Shown: positions 51,165 through 61,092 of the stretch, one piece after another
How the letters are laid out: every line of letters begins with the position of its first letter
How positions within the stretch are numbered: position 1 is the stretch's first letter
Origin: Streptococcus sanguinis SK1 = NCTC 7863
GTDB lineage: Bacteria > Bacillota > Bacilli > Lactobacillales > Streptococcaceae
Direction: 5' to 3'
DNA: 64,000 nucleotides
NCBI RefSeq assembly: GCF_000194945.1
Contig: NZ_GL878507.1
Coordinates: 1,279,068-1,343,067 of the forward strand
The notes under the pieces: generated by a model
Databases searched by the model: none
The model's input: the letters and a program-made list of their open reading frames with translations, nothing else
Told to the model about the DNA's origin: nothing
Program-made: the position numbers and the translations under genes

Positions 51165-51935
51165 TTAATATTTCCTGAATCGCTGGTAGCGATTTTCCAG
51201 TAATTGCTCCAAGGGCAGCTGAGACAGACTATCCAACTCAGCAGCGATTTCTTCTTTCACTGCAGCCAGTAATTCATGATTGTTAAAGCCTCTTTCAGGA
51301 ATAACCTTATCTACCACTTCCATCTGCAAGAGCTCGTGTGAAGTAATTTTCATTAGCTCTGCCGCTTCCATAGCGCGGCTGCCGTCTTTCCAGAGGATAG
51401 AAGCAAAGCCTTCTGGACTGAGAACTGCATACATAGAGTTTTCCAGCATCCAGACCTTATCCGCTACAGCCAAAGCCAAGGCTCCGCCAGAGCCACCTTC
51501 ACCAATAATAATAGCAATAATCGGTACTTTGAGATTGCTCATTTCCATCAAGTTACGGGCAATAGCTTCCCCTTGGCCACGCTCCTCAGCACCGACACCA
51601 GGATAAGCACCTGCCGTATTGATAAAGGTTACCACAGGACGGCCAAATTTTTCCGCCTGCTTCATGAGACGCAGAGCCTTGCGGTAGCCTTCCGGATGCG
51701 GCTGACCAAAGTTTCGGCGCAAATTATCCTGCAAATTGCGTCCCTTTTGAATACCTACCACCGTCACAGGCTGACCCTTTAGCGTCCCAATACCGCCAAT
51801 CACTGCACCGTCATCTCGAAAAGAGCGATCTCCATGCAGCTCGACGAAGTTATCAAAAATTCCTTGTGCAAAATCCAGCGCAGTCAAACGAGCCTGATCA
51901 CGCGCTTCTTTAATAATCCGAGTGATTTTTGTCAT
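51165..51935 (-). CDS. accA: Acetyl-CoA carboxylase carboxyltransferase, alpha subunit
   Basis: 256 residues, the streptococcal size. Crotonase-like core with [39 protein letters not shown] and [18 protein letters not shown]. With AccD it moves the carboxyl group from biotin on AccB to acetyl-CoA, forming malonyl-CoA. Its start overlaps the accD stop by 4 bp. It is the last gene of the fab cluster; 188 bp of sequence to the AhpD-like gene holds no clear terminator. Confidence 0.97.
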   Translation of the reverse strand: MTKITRIIKEARDQARLTALDFAQGIFDNFVELHGDRSFRDDGAVIGGIGTLKGQPVTVVGIQKGRNLQDNLRRNFGQPHPEGYRKALRLMKQAEKFGRPVVTFINTAGAYPGVGAEERGQGEAIARNLMEMSNLKVPIIAIIIGEGGSGGALALAVADKVWMLENSMYAVLSPEGFASILWKDGSRAMEAAELMKITSHELLQMEVVDKVIPERGFNNHELLAAVKEEIAAELDSLSQLPLEQLLENRYQRFRKY

Positions 51936-52795
51936 GCTTGACCTCCATGGAATGCTAATAAGGTAGCAAGTGTATCTCTCATATCACCACGCTTGACGAT
52001 GGCATCTACAAAACCATGCTCCATGAGAAATTCAGCCTTTTGAAAATCATCTGGCAGCTTCTCACGAACCGTGGACTCAATAACTCGACGCCCGGCAAAT
52101 CCAACTAGAGCCTGTGTTTCAGCCAGAATAATATCACCTTCCATTGCGAAAGAGGCTGTAACACCACCAGTCGTCGGATCTGTCAAGACGGTCAGATAGA
52201 AGAGACCTGCTGCAGAGTGTCGTTGCACCGCCGCAGAGACCTTAGCCATCTGCATCAAGCTCATAATGCCCTCCTGCATGCGGGCACCACCAGAAGCCGT
52301 AAACAGAACGACTGGCAATTTATGCTCTGTCGCATACTCAAAGAGACGGGTAATCTTTTCACCCACAACTGTCCCCATAGAAGCCATGATAAAGTTTGAA
52401 TCCATGATTCCAAGAGCCGTTTTATGCCCCTTGATACTAGCCGTCCCAGTCAGAACCGCCTCATCTAAGCCTGTCTTTTCACGGGTAAGAGCCAATTTCT
52501 CTTGATAGTTAGGGAAGTTCAGAGGATCCTTGGTTTCAATTCCAGTGAACATCTCCTCAAAACTATTTTCATCCACGGTTAGATTTAAGCGCTCATGAGC
52601 AGAAATACGGAAATTATAGCCACAGTTAGGACACACACTGTCATTTCCAAGATCTTTTTGGTAAATGGTATGCTTACAACCTGGGCATTTCGAAAAGAGT
52701 TCGTCTGGTACCTCAGGCTTTGCTTGAGGCTTTTCCCGACTCGCTCGATTAGGATTGATACGGATATATTTATCCTTCTTTGAAAACAAAGCCAT
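51932..52795 (-). CDS. accD: Acetyl-CoA carboxylase carboxyltransferase, beta subunit
   Basis: 287 residues. The Zn ribbon is visible as Cys37, Cys40, Cys55 and Cys58 (KCPGCKHT and CPNCGY). The crotonase core follows: [20 protein letters not shown] and [19 protein letters not shown]. Partner of AccA. The 99 bp gap before it (to accC) is the largest between acc genes and contains an imperfect hairpin with CTGCAA/TTGCAG arms (52843-52873), possibly an mRNA-processing site. Confidence 0.97.
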   Translation of the reverse strand: MALFSKKDKYIRINPNRASREKPQAKPEVPDELFSKCPGCKHTIYQKDLGNDSVCPNCGYNFRISAHERLNLTVDENSFEEMFTGIETKDPLNFPNYQEKLALTREKTGLDEAVLTGTASIKGHKTALGIMDSNFIMASMGTVVGEKITRLFEYATEHKLPVVLFTASGGARMQEGIMSLMQMAKVSAAVQRHSAAGLFYLTVLTDPTTGGVTASFAMEGDIILAETQALVGFAGRRVIESTVREKLPDDFQKAEFLMEHGFVDAIVKRGDMRDTLATLLAFHGGQA

Positions 52796-52894
52796 CGTTT
52801 ACGTCTTCTCCTTTTCAAGATTTTATACTCAGGCACATCAAACTGCAAGAGTCACTGTCTTTCGAGTTTGCAGAGTAGCTCTTATATGTCGTAT

Positions 52895-54262
52895 CTATTG
52901 TTTCTCTTGATAAGCCGGAAGGAACTTCTCCATGAGAAAGGCTGTGTCATAATCACCAGCAATTACATTAGGATCTGAGATTAAGTCCAATTGGAAGCCG
53001 CTATTGGTCACAACACCGTCAATTTCTAATTCATAGAGTGCACGTTGCATCTTCATCAGAGCATCAAAGCGATTTTCCCCATGAACAATTATCTTCGCAA
53101 TCATGCTATCGTAATAAGGCGGGATGGTATAGCCAGGATAGACGGCTGAATCCACGCGCAGCCCCACTCCACCGCTTGGAAGATAGACATTTGAAATCTT
53201 ACCTGGACTCGGCGCAAAGTTAAAGGCTGGATTTTCAGCATTGATCCGACACTCAATCGCATGTCCTCGGATTTCAACATCATCCTGACTGAAGTACAGC
53301 TCTTGACCGTTTGCAATCTTAATCTGCTCTTTTACAATATCCACACCGGTAACAAACTCGGTGACTGGATGCTCAACCTGCACCCGAGTGTTCATCTCCA
53401 TAAAGTAGAATTCACCCTTGGCTTCATCAAGCAGAAACTCAATTGTACCAGCATTTTCATAGCCGACAGACTGAGCAGCCCGAACAGCTGCTTCACCAAT
53501 CTGCTGACGTAGGGTTTTCCCAATTGCCACAGATGGACTTTCTTCAAGCACCTTCTGATTATTACGCTGCAAAGAGCAATCTCGCTCGCCCAAGTGGACC
53601 ACATGTCCCTGCTGATCAGCTAAAATCTGCACTTCAATATGGCGCGCTGGATAGATGACTCGCTCCATATACATGGCACCATTACCAAAGGCTGCTTTGG
53701 CTTCGCTAGATGCAGACTCAAAAGCCGCTACTAAATCCTCAGCCTTTTCAACCTTACGAATGCCCTTGCCGCCGCCGCCAGCAGAAGCTTTGAGCATGAC
53801 TGGATAACCAATCTTTTCTGCGACTTCCAAAGCTTCTTCAGAGGTATGAACTTCTCCATCAGAACCTGGGATAACTGGCACTTTCGCCTTAATCATCTGA
53901 GCTCGAGCATTAATCTTGTCCCCCATCAAGTCCATAACAGCACCTGAAGGTCCAATAAACTTAATGCCGACTTCTTCGCACATGGTCGCAAATTTAGAGT
54001 TTTCGCTCAAAAAACCAAAACCAGGATGAATGGCTTCTGCACCTGTTAGGACAGCAGCAGATAGGACCGCATTCATATTTAGATAAGAATCAGTGGACTT
54101 GGCTGGGCCGATGCAGACAGCCTCATCAGCCAGTAGGGTATGGAGTGCTTCCTTGTCAGCCGTTGAATAAACAGCTACCGTATCAATTCCCAACTCGCGA
54201 GCTGCACGAATAATTCTGACCGCAATTTCCCCACGGTTAGCAATTAAAATTTTACGAAACAT
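52895..54262 (-). CDS. accC: Biotin carboxylase subunit of acetyl-CoA carboxylase
   Basis: 455 residues. ATP-grasp enzyme: KILIANRGEIAVRIIRAARE at the start, HPGFGFLSENSKFA, LKASAGGGGKGIRKV (ATP loop), EMNTRVQVEHPVTE with the catalytic region and HAIECRINAENP. It carboxylates the biotin on AccB with bicarbonate and ATP. It lies 18 bp after fabZ. Confidence 0.97.
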   Translation of the reverse strand: MFRKILIANRGEIAVRIIRAARELGIDTVAVYSTADKEALHTLLADEAVCIGPAKSTDSYLNMNAVLSAAVLTGAEAIHPGFGFLSENSKFATMCEEVGIKFIGPSGAVMDLMGDKINARAQMIKAKVPVIPGSDGEVHTSEEALEVAEKIGYPVMLKASAGGGGKGIRKVEKAEDLVAAFESASSEAKAAFGNGAMYMERVIYPARHIEVQILADQQGHVVHLGERDCSLQRNNQKVLEESPSVAIGKTLRQQIGEAAVRAAQSVGYENAGTIEFLLDEAKGEFYFMEMNTRVQVEHPVTEFVTGVDIVKEQIKIANGQELYFSQDDVEIRGHAIECRINAENPAFNFAPSPGKISNVYLPSGGVGLRVDSAVYPGYTIPPYYDSMIAKIIVHGENRFDALMKMQRALYELEIDGVVTNSGFQLDLISDPNVIAGDYDTAFLMEKFLPAYQEKQ

Positions 54263-54280
54263 GGTGAAAGCTCCTTTTAT

Positions 54281-54703
54281 CTACTGGCCAATCGCAAAGG
54301 TCAAGGTACCGCTGGCCGCCAGTTTTCCATCAACTTCTGCTTTCGCCTCTACAACCGCAATGGTTCCGCGGCGCTTAACAAACTTAGCTGTCATAATCAG
54401 CTGATCACCTGGTACAACTTGCTTCTTGAACTTAACCTTGTCCATGCCAGCATAGAAGACCAGTTTGCCCTTATTTTCTTCTTTGGACAATTCCAGCACG
54501 CCGGCTGTTTGAGCTAGAGCTTCCATGATCAAGACACCTGGCATAACAGGATATTGAGGAAAATGCCCGTTAAAGAAAGGCTCATTGACTGTCACATTTT
54601 TCAGAGCAACAATCTCATCTTCGCTAACTTCCAAAACACGATCCACCAAAAGCATTGGGTAACGGTGCGGAAGTGCTTCTTTTATTGCATTGATATCAAT
54701 CAT
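54281..54703 (-). CDS. fabZ: 3-Hydroxyacyl-ACP dehydratase
   Basis: 140 residues of hot-dog fold: [13 protein letters not shown] near the start and [20 protein letters not shown] with catalytic His47 and Glu61. It dehydrates 3-hydroxyacyl-ACP to trans-2-enoyl-ACP; the streptococcal isomerase FabM, coded at the other end of the cluster, then makes the cis-3 isomer for unsaturated fatty acids. It overlaps accB by 4 bp. Confidence 0.96.
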   Translation of the reverse strand: MIDINAIKEALPHRYPMLLVDRVLEVSEDEIVALKNVTVNEPFFNGHFPQYPVMPGVLIMEALAQTAGVLELSKEENKGKLVFYAGMDKVKFKKQVVPGDQLIMTAKFVKRRGTIAVVEAKAEVDGKLAASGTLTFAIGQ

Positions 54704-55188
54704 TTGATGCGTACCAGCCCTTTCCCAAATTCAACCATTTCTTCATTCTGAACTAGAATTTCTGTAACCAGACCATCTTTTGGTGCTGGAACTTCATTCA
54801 TGACCTTCATTGCTTCAATAATCATTAGGGTTTGACCTTTTTTAACTTGGTCTCCAACTGATACAAACGGCGGCTTGTCTGGACCAGCTGCTAAGTAAGC
54901 CACACCAACCAAAGGACTTTCCACAACATCACCTTCAGCAGCAGGTGCCGGAGCTTCTGAAGCTGTTTCTGGCTCTGCAGACGGAGCTGTTTGAGGAGTT
55001 GGCTCAATCACAGACGCACTCGCAGCCTGCAAAGGTGCAGCAATTGGAGCAGAGCTGGCTGTTGGTACTGCAGCCTGACCTTCATTCTTACTAAAAGTCA
55101 GCTCATCACTCTGATTTTTGTAAGAAAACTCACGCAGACTAGACTGGTCAAACTGCGCCATTAAATCTTTAATTTCGTTGATATTCAT
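54700..55188 (-). CDS. accB: Biotin carboxyl carrier protein
   Basis: 162 residues: an N-terminal helix region, an Ala/Pro-rich flexible linker (about 40-86) and the biotinyl domain with Lys128 in EAMKVMNE as the attachment site. Upstream of it is [22 protein letters not shown], with the usual thumb. The carrier links AccC and the AccAD transferase. It follows fabF by 6 bp. Confidence 0.96.
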   Translation of the reverse strand: MNINEIKDLMAQFDQSSLREFSYKNQSDELTFSKNEGQAAVPTASSAPIAAPLQAASASVIEPTPQTAPSAEPETASEAPAPAAEGDVVESPLVGVAYLAAGPDKPPFVSVGDQVKKGQTLMIIEAMKVMNEVPAPKDGLVTEILVQNEEMVEFGKGLVRIK

Positions 55189-55194
55189 AGGTTT

Positions 55195-56427
55195 TTAAGC
55201 CTCCCAGCGTTTAAAGGCAAGAACTGCATTGTGGCCGCCAAAGCCAAATGTATTGGAAATCGCATAAGGGATTTCCTGTTCCTTACCTTGACCGTAAATA
55301 ACGTTGGCTTCAATATAGTCTGGCAGCTCTGTTGTACCAGCTGTTTTTGGCACATAGCTATGACGCATCGCTTCAATCGTTGCAATAGCCTCAACCGCGC
55401 CTGCTGCACCGAGCAAGTGTCCTGTAAAGGATTTAGTAGAAGACACCGCTACATCTTTACCAAAGACAGAAACAATGGCTCCGCTTTCGCCTTTTTCGTT
55501 AGCAGGGGTTGATGTACCGTGAGCATTGACATAAGCCACATCTTTTGGCTCAATTTCAGCTTCTTCAACCGCCTGTTTGATCGCCTTGATAGCGCCCAAA
55601 CCTTCTGGATGCGGAGAAGTCATATGGTAAGCATCACAAGTATGACCATATCCTACCACCTCAGCCAAGATAGTCGCTCCGCGTTTCTCAGCATGTTCCA
55701 AACTTTCCAGAACCAGCATACCAGAACCTTCACCCATGACAAAACCATTGCGGTCCTTGTCAAACGGAATAGAAGCACGCTTAGGATCTTCTGTGGTAGA
55801 AAGAGCAGTCAGAGCTTGGAAACCAGCAATCGCAAATGGTGTAATGGAAGCTTCTGAACCACCGACCAGCATTACATCTTGATAGCCAAATTTAATTGAG
55901 CGGAAAGCTTCACCAATCGCATCGTTTGCTGATGCACAGGCTGTATTGACCGACTTACAGATACCATTGGCTCCAAAGCGCATCGCTACATTTCCTGCCC
56001 CCATATTTGGCAGGGCTTTTGGCAAGGTCAAAGGTTTGATACGTTTAGGACCTTTTTCATGCAAGCGAACAACCTGCTCTTCAATTTCCTGAATCCCACC
56101 GATACCTGAAGCCACAATGACGCCAAAGCGATCCTTATCCAACGCATCTACATCTAAGTGAGCATTATTCACCGCTTCTTGAGAAGCATAAATCGCATAG
56201 AGTGTGTAATTATCATAACGATTGGTATCCTTTTTGACAAAGTATTTATCAAAAGGGAAATCCTGAATTTCCGCCGCATTGTGAACACTGTATTCACTAT
56301 GATCAAATTTAGTAATTGGACCGATTCCAATATTGCCTTCTTTTAAATTATTCCAGAATTCTTCTGGAGTATTTCCGATAGGTGAAGTTAAACCGTATCC
56401 TGTTACAACAACTCGATTAAGTTTCAT
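55195..56427 (-). CDS. fabF: 3-Oxoacyl-ACP synthase II
   Basis: 410 residues, thiolase fold. Catalytic Cys164 is in VNTACASANDAIG, with the two histidines in NAHGTSTPANE and GHLLGAAGAVE (about 303 and 340). It extends the acyl chain on ACP with malonyl-ACP. It lies 64 bp after fabG with a good ribosome site. Confidence 0.97.
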   Translation of the reverse strand: MKLNRVVVTGYGLTSPIGNTPEEFWNNLKEGNIGIGPITKFDHSEYSVHNAAEIQDFPFDKYFVKKDTNRYDNYTLYAIYASQEAVNNAHLDVDALDKDRFGVIVASGIGGIQEIEEQVVRLHEKGPKRIKPLTLPKALPNMGAGNVAMRFGANGICKSVNTACASANDAIGEAFRSIKFGYQDVMLVGGSEASITPFAIAGFQALTALSTTEDPKRASIPFDKDRNGFVMGEGSGMLVLESLEHAEKRGATILAEVVGYGHTCDAYHMTSPHPEGLGAIKAIKQAVEEAEIEPKDVAYVNAHGTSTPANEKGESGAIVSVFGKDVAVSSTKSFTGHLLGAAGAVEAIATIEAMRHSYVPKTAGTTELPDYIEANVIYGQGKEQEIPYAISNTFGFGGHNAVLAFKRWEA

Positions 56428-56491
56428 ATTGAGCTCCTTTATTTAGATGAATCAACTGATTTTCTACTCGTTAATATTCAAAAACTGTGAC

Positions 56492-57226
56492 TTACTGCAT
56501 AGTAAAGCCGCCATCAATTGTGATGACTTGACCCGTCAGATATTCTTGACCTGCCAAGAAGAGAGCAACATCTGCTACTTCTTCTGGAGTACCAAAACGC
56601 TTCATCGGAATGAGCGCCAGAGACGCTTCCTTGATTTTTTCTGGGAGCACATCTGTCATATCAGATGCGATAAAGCCAGGGGCAATGCAGTTAACACGGA
56701 TATTTCGCGCTGCCACTTCACGGGCTACTGACTTAGAAAAACCAATCAGACCGGCCTTGGAAGCTGCATAGTTTGCCTGACCGATATTTCCAGCCAAACC
56801 AACGACACTCGATAGGTTGATAATAGCACCCTGACGAGCTTTTGTCATCGGTTTCAGGACTGATTGTGTCATATTGAACGTTCCAGTCAAGTTCACTTTC
56901 AGCACCTGCTCAAAATCTTCTTCCGTCATTTTCAGCATGAGCTTATCACGGGTAATACCAGCATTATTGACCAATACATCAACAGACCCCAGAGCCGCAA
57001 CAGCTTCTTCCACTATCCGCTGAGCATCCGCAGATTTAGACACATCCCCAATAACAGCTACGACTTTACCAGAATAGCCGGCAAATTCAGCCAAAATATC
57101 ATCAGAAATCCCGCTTAGTCCGTTTAAGATAACATTGGCTCCGACACTGGCAAATTTATGCGCAATTGCCAGCCCAATCCCACGAGCGGACCCTGTAATT
57201 AACACATTCTTGTTTTGTAATTCCAT
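56492..57226 (-). CDS. fabG: 3-Oxoacyl-ACP reductase
   Basis: 244 residues, short-chain dehydrogenase. NADPH loop TGSARGIG (11-18), Ser140, Tyr153 and Lys157 (NYAASKAGLIGF) are all in place, as is VNNAGITRD. Reduces 3-oxoacyl-ACP. It starts 12 bp after the fabD stop. Confidence 0.97.
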   Translation of the reverse strand: MELQNKNVLITGSARGIGLAIAHKFASVGANVILNGLSGISDDILAEFAGYSGKVVAVIGDVSKSADAQRIVEEAVAALGSVDVLVNNAGITRDKLMLKMTEEDFEQVLKVNLTGTFNMTQSVLKPMTKARQGAIINLSSVVGLAGNIGQANYAASKAGLIGFSKSVAREVAARNIRVNCIAPGFIASDMTDVLPEKIKEASLALIPMKRFGTPEEVADVALFLAGQEYLTGQVITIDGGFTMQ

Positions 57227-57238
57227 GATGATTCCTCA

Positions 57239-58159
57239 TTATTTTTCTAGAAGAGCATTCAAACTTTCTACATCTTCAACTTGGCGTACATCCGCAGACC
57301 TATCAATTTTCTTAATAAAACCAGACAGAACTTTGCCAGGACCGATTTCGATAAATTCAGTCACACCAGCTTCCTGCATCTTAGAAATGCTGTCATAAAA
57401 GCGCACTGGCTCCATTACCTGACGAGTCAAAAGCTCTCTGACTCTTTCTTTTTCCATCACAGTTGCTTCAGTATTTCCGACTAATGGCCGTACAAAATCT
57501 GAAAACTCAACTGTTTCTATGACTTCTGCCAATCGTTCGCTGGCTGGCTTTAAAAGCGCTGTATGGAAAGGTCCGGATACATTAAGCGGGATTAAGCGCT
57601 TGACACCGGCATCTTTCAAAAGCTCCACAGCCTTGTCCACTGCTGCCACTTCTCCGCCGATAACAATCTGACTAGGCGTATTATAGTTGGCTGGTGAGAC
57701 TACACCAATAGCACTTGCTTCTTGACAGACCGCTTCAATGAGAGAAACCTCAGCATTTAAAACAGCGACCATTTTCCCAGAGCCAGCTGGAGCTGCCTCT
57801 TCCATGAAGCTACCGCGCTTAGCAACCAAGGCCACTGCAGTCTTAAAATCAAGGGCGCCCGCAGCCACCAAAGCAGAATATTCTCCAAGCGAGAGACCTG
57901 CTACCATATCAGGCTCGATTCCCTTATCAGCCAAGAGCCGATAAATAGCTACTGAAGTTGTTAAAATAGCCGGTTGCGTGTAGCGAGTTTGATTGAGCTT
58001 TTCTTCATCTTGATCGATCAAAGCTCGGACATCATAGCCTAGAACTTGGCTAGCTTCATCAAAAGTTAACCGCACAAGCTCATACTGATCATAAAGCTCA
58101 CGCCCCATTCCAAGGTACTGCGCTCCCTGACCGGCAAAGAGAAAGGCTCTTTTAGTCAT
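57239..58159 (-). CDS. fabD: Malonyl-CoA:ACP transacylase
   Basis: 306 residues. The nucleophile is Ser90 in AGLSLGEYSAL, the oxyanion Gln is in FAGQGAQYLGMG, and the catalytic His is in SGPFHTALLKPA (about 197). It loads malonyl onto ACP. Its start overlaps fabK by 8 bp. Confidence 0.97.
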   Translation of the reverse strand: MTKRAFLFAGQGAQYLGMGRELYDQYELVRLTFDEASQVLGYDVRALIDQDEEKLNQTRYTQPAILTTSVAIYRLLADKGIEPDMVAGLSLGEYSALVAAGALDFKTAVALVAKRGSFMEEAAPAGSGKMVAVLNAEVSLIEAVCQEASAIGVVSPANYNTPSQIVIGGEVAAVDKAVELLKDAGVKRLIPLNVSGPFHTALLKPASERLAEVIETVEFSDFVRPLVGNTEATVMEKERVRELLTRQVMEPVRFYDSISKMQEAGVTEFIEIGPGKVLSGFIKKIDRSADVRQVEDVESLNALLEK

Positions 58160-59126
58160 TTCTAGTTACTCCTGCCCAACGTTTTGCTTCCTGCTGAATC
58201 TTCTCAGCAGCACCATAGTAGATATCTTTGAGGATCTCTTCGACTGTCTCTTCCTTACTGATTAAACCAGCAATTTGACCAGACATGACGGAACCATTTT
58301 CCACATCTCCGCGAACAACCGCATTGGCCAAAGCACCAGCACCCAGATTTTCAAAAACAGTCAAATCCGGATTTTCTTGCTTAAAGGCTTCTTTTTCTGC
58401 CTTTTCGAAATCACGTGTCAGCTTATTTTTGATAGCACGAACCGCATGGCCGAAATGCTGGGCAGAGATAGTCGTATCAATATCGCGAGCCTTCAAAATC
58501 ATGTTCTTATAGTTTTGATGGGCATTGGATTCCTTAGCAACAACAAAGCGAGTTCCGACTTGAACAGCCTCGGCTCCCAGCATAAAGCCAGCTGCAGCAC
58601 CAGCACCATCTGCAATACCACCGGCAGCAATAACCGGAATGCTAACTGCTTCTGCAACCTGACGAACCAAGGACATGGTAGTCAATTTTCCGATGTGACC
58701 ACCGGCTTCCATACCTTCTGCAATGACTGCATCCGCACCGATTTTTTCCATCCGCTTAGCCAAGGCCACACTTGGAACTACAGGAATAACTGTAATCCCC
58801 GCTTCATGGAAACGTGCCATGTGCTTGCTTGGATTACCTGCACCAGTTGTTACTACTTTTACTCCCTCTTCAATGACGAGATCCACAATGTCGTCTGCAA
58901 AAGGAGAAAGGAGCATGATGTTAACTCCGAAAGGACGGTCCGTCAAAGACTTAATCTTGTCAATATTTGCCTTTACTACTTCCTTAGGTGCATTTCCGCC
59001 ACCGATGATACCAAGACCACCAGCTTTTGAAACTGCACCAGCCAAGTCACCGTCTGCAACCCAGGCCATTCCGCCTTGGAAAATAGGGTAATCAATGTTC
59101 AATAATTCTGTAATACGTGTTTGCAT
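58152..59126 (-). CDS. fabK: Enoyl-ACP reductase II (FMN-dependent)
   Basis: 324 residues, a FMN TIM barrel of the nitronate-monooxygenase-like family. It opens ITELLNIDYPIFQGGMAWVA, then GGLGIIGGGNAP, VIAEGMEAGGHIG and AGGIADGAGAAAGFMLGAEA. FabK replaces FabI in streptococci, which makes them indifferent to FabI inhibitors. A FabT box (59201-59213) lies upstream, so it may have its own regulated promoter besides the main operon transcript. Confidence 0.97.
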   Translation of the reverse strand: MQTRITELLNIDYPIFQGGMAWVADGDLAGAVSKAGGLGIIGGGNAPKEVVKANIDKIKSLTDRPFGVNIMLLSPFADDIVDLVIEEGVKVVTTGAGNPSKHMARFHEAGITVIPVVPSVALAKRMEKIGADAVIAEGMEAGGHIGKLTTMSLVRQVAEAVSIPVIAAGGIADGAGAAAGFMLGAEAVQVGTRFVVAKESNAHQNYKNMILKARDIDTTISAQHFGHAVRAIKNKLTRDFEKAEKEAFKQENPDLTVFENLGAGALANAVVRGDVENGSVMSGQIAGLISKEETVEEILKDIYYGAAEKIQQEAKRWAGVTRND

Positions 59127-59200
59127 AATACCTTCCTTTTATCATTGCTTAAGTAATAGCTTGATTTCAAACTACCACACGCTAGATGTATTTTCTTTAC

Positions 59201-59213
59201 TTTGACAGTCAAA
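59201..59213. promoter_or_regulatory. FabT box upstream of fabK
   Basis: TTTGACAGTCAAA, a perfect dyad of the form TTTGA-N3-TCAAA, 75 bp upstream of the fabK start in the acpP-fabK gap. Confidence 0.75.
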
Positions 59214-59230
59214 CTATTACCTAAACAAGA

Positions 59231-59252
59231 GAGAATATCTTTCGATACTCTC
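59231..59252 (-). terminator. Hairpin directly after acpP
   Basis: The arms GAGAATATC and GATACTCTC are joined by TTTC on the plus strand, which reads as a GAAA tetraloop in the minus-strand transcript. It lies 10 bp after the acpP stop. No strong U-run follows, so it may be a partial terminator or an mRNA 3' end stabiliser that raises acpP transcript over fabK. Confidence 0.45.
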
Positions 59253-59262
59253 AGTTACTTGC

Positions 59263-59487
59263 TTATTTAGTTTTTTCTTCTACATAAGCAACCAAATCAC
59301 CAACTGTGTTCAAACCTTCTTCAGTTTCGATTTGGATGTCAAATGCATCTTCAATTTCTGAAATCACTTGGAACAAATCCAATGAATCTGCTTCAAGATC
59401 ATCGAAAGTTGACTCAAGAGTAACTTCTGATGGCTCTTTGCCAAGTTCTTCAACGATAATTTCTTGTACTTTTTCAAATACTGCCAT
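59263..59487 (-). CDS. acpP: Acyl carrier protein
   Basis: 74 residues, acidic, with Ser35 in EADSLDLFQ for the phosphopantetheine arm. It carries the growing acyl chain between the Fab enzymes. It is flanked by fabH (55 bp upstream) and fabK (136 bp downstream, with hairpin and FabT box). Confidence 0.97.
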   Translation of the reverse strand: MAVFEKVQEIIVEELGKEPSEVTLESTFDDLEADSLDLFQVISEIEDAFDIQIETEEGLNTVGDLVAYVEEKTK

Positions 59488-59542
59488 GGATAGACTCCTT
59501 TAAAAATAAAATATTTTTTATCATGTGTTTCCACTTGATTAA

Positions 59543-60517
59543 CTAAATTGTAACAATAAGCGTGCCCCATGTCAAACCTCCACCAAAACCTGACATCAAA
59601 ATTGTCTGATTTCCGTTCAGTTTGATCAGTCCTTGCTCCACACACTCAGATAATAAAATCGGGATGCTAGCAGCGCTAGTATTGCCATATTCCATCATAT
59701 TGGCTGGAAGTTTCTCCCGCGCAACACCAAGCTTCTTAGCCATTTTATCCAAAATACGGATATTGGCCTGATGCAGCAACAGAAAATCTAAATCTTCCGC
59801 TGAAAGCTGACTGCTTTCAATGGTTTCCTTGATAGAACGAGCAACATCACGAATAGCAAAGTCGAAAATAGCTCTACCGTCCATTGTCAGATAAGGCTGA
59901 TTCTCACCTTTTTCTGAAAAAGGTGAAGACAAACCGATTTTTCCGCAGGTCAGACTATCTCCGCGAGATCCGTCCGTAAACTGACTTTCTGCCAAAAAAT
60001 GCTGTTCTGAAGCACTTTCCAACAGGACACCGCCAGCACCATCTCCAAAGAGAACCGCTGTTGAACGATCCGACCAATCTACCGTCTTAGAGAGAGTTTC
60101 ACTTCCTATGACTAGACCCTTTTGATAACGACCTGAAGAAATAAACTTTTCCCCAGTAGATAGGGCAAAGATAAAGCCACTGCAAGCTGCCGTCAAATCA
60201 AAGGCAAAGGCATTGTTAGCACCGATGTTTGCCTGTACTCTCGCAGCCGTTGAAGGCATTAAAGAATCCGGCGTAATGGTAGCAACAATGATAAAGTCCA
60301 GATCTTGAGCAGAAATTCCCGACTTTTGCAGCAAATTCTCTGCTACTTTTGTCGCTAAATCACTGGTCGTTTCATCTGACGATAAATGGCGTTTTTTAAT
60401 CCCAGTTCGACTTGAAATCCACTCATCACTGGTATCCATAATCTCTGCTAGATCATCATTACTGACAACCTGACGGGGAGCATAATGAGCCGCTTGGCTA
60501 ATCTTAGCATAGTTCAT
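59543..60517 (-). CDS. fabH: 3-Oxoacyl-ACP synthase III
   Basis: 324 residues. Catalytic triad seen as Cys112 ([11 protein letters not shown]), His249 ([10 protein letters not shown]) and Asn279 (YGNTSAAS). It starts chain synthesis by condensing acetyl-CoA with malonyl-ACP. Its ATG touches the fabT stop. Confidence 0.97.
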   Translation of the reverse strand: MNYAKISQAAHYAPRQVVSNDDLAEIMDTSDEWISSRTGIKKRHLSSDETTSDLATKVAENLLQKSGISAQDLDFIIVATITPDSLMPSTAARVQANIGANNAFAFDLTAACSGFIFALSTGEKFISSGRYQKGLVIGSETLSKTVDWSDRSTAVLFGDGAGGVLLESASEQHFLAESQFTDGSRGDSLTCGKIGLSSPFSEKGENQPYLTMDGRAIFDFAIRDVARSIKETIESSQLSAEDLDFLLLHQANIRILDKMAKKLGVAREKLPANMMEYGNTSAASIPILLSECVEQGLIKLNGNQTILMSGFGGGLTWGTLIVTI

Positions 60518-60951
60518 TATTTCAAATCCTCTAGGAAACTATATAAATTTTGCAGGCCCTTTTGCATCACTTGTCTCTCTTCTGGACTCATTCCATCCAC
60601 TACCTGCATGACCATGCGATTGTGGAATCGCTTGTGAAGACGATACAAAAGCCGCCCATTCTTTGTCAAATTCAGATGCACCACACGACGATCAACTTCC
60701 GACCGACGCCGCTCAATATACCCCTTACGCTCCAGATTATTCAAACTAGTCGTAACAGTTCCCAAAGTAACCATCAATTCTCGTGATATATCACTTGGAG
60801 TAGCATTTGGGGTTGTGCCGATGACATCTATCGTATGCATTTCCTTAATGGAGACGTCGTTGAAGCGACTGCTTCTTAGGCTCGATTCTTCAATAACCAA
60901 GACATTATTGAAAATAGACGTTAAGTAATCATTTACTAACTGAAAATTCAA
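60517..60951 (-). CDS. fabT: MarR-family repressor of fatty acid synthesis
   Basis: 144 residues when started at TTG 60951, which has GGAGG 7 nt upstream; a TTG at 60957 sits on the ribosome site and is unlikely. The length and the N-terminus [20 protein letters not shown] match the pneumococcal repressor as I recall it. Winged helix: [31 protein letters not shown]..., wing with [10 protein letters not shown]. FabT binds long-chain acyl-ACP as co-repressor. The boxes at 60976 and 61034 point to autoregulation. Confidence 0.94.
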   Translation of the reverse strand: MNFQLVNDYLTSIFNNVLVIEESSLRSSRFNDVSIKEMHTIDVIGTTPNATPSDISRELMVTLGTVTTSLNNLERKGYIERRRSEVDRRVVHLNLTKNGRLLYRLHKRFHNRMVMQVVDGMSPEERQVMQKGLQNLYSFLEDLK

Positions 60952-60975
60952 AACCAACCCTCCTTAAGAAAATAC

Positions 60976-60988
60976 TTTGACAATCAAA
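60976..60988. promoter_or_regulatory. FabT box at the fabT promoter
   Basis: TTTGACAATCAAA, perfect TTTGA-N3-TCAAA dyad. It shares one base with the -10 box of the fabT promoter (60988-60993). Confidence 0.8.
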
Positions 60989-61016
60989 TTTTATCAGATA
61001 GAAAAGTAATTTGCAA
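60988..61016 (-). promoter_or_regulatory. fabT promoter
   Basis: Minus strand TTGCAA (61011-61016), 17 bp, TAAAAT (60988-60993) with a TG extension. Repression by FabT follows from the box abutting the -10. Confidence 0.65.
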
Positions 61017-61033
61017 GCTTTTTTGAAAATTAA

Positions 61034-61046
61034 TTTGATTTTCAAA
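61034..61046. promoter_or_regulatory. Second FabT box upstream of fabT
   Basis: TTTGATTTTCAAA, perfect TTTGA-N3-TCAAA dyad, centred 58 bp upstream of the first box (61034 against 60976) and 18 bp beyond the -35 box. It lies in the fabM-fabT gap, 46 bp past the fabM stop. Confidence 0.7.
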
Positions 61047-61092
61047 TATTTTCGTAAACAACTTACAAATTAAGCAACCTTGAACCAATATA

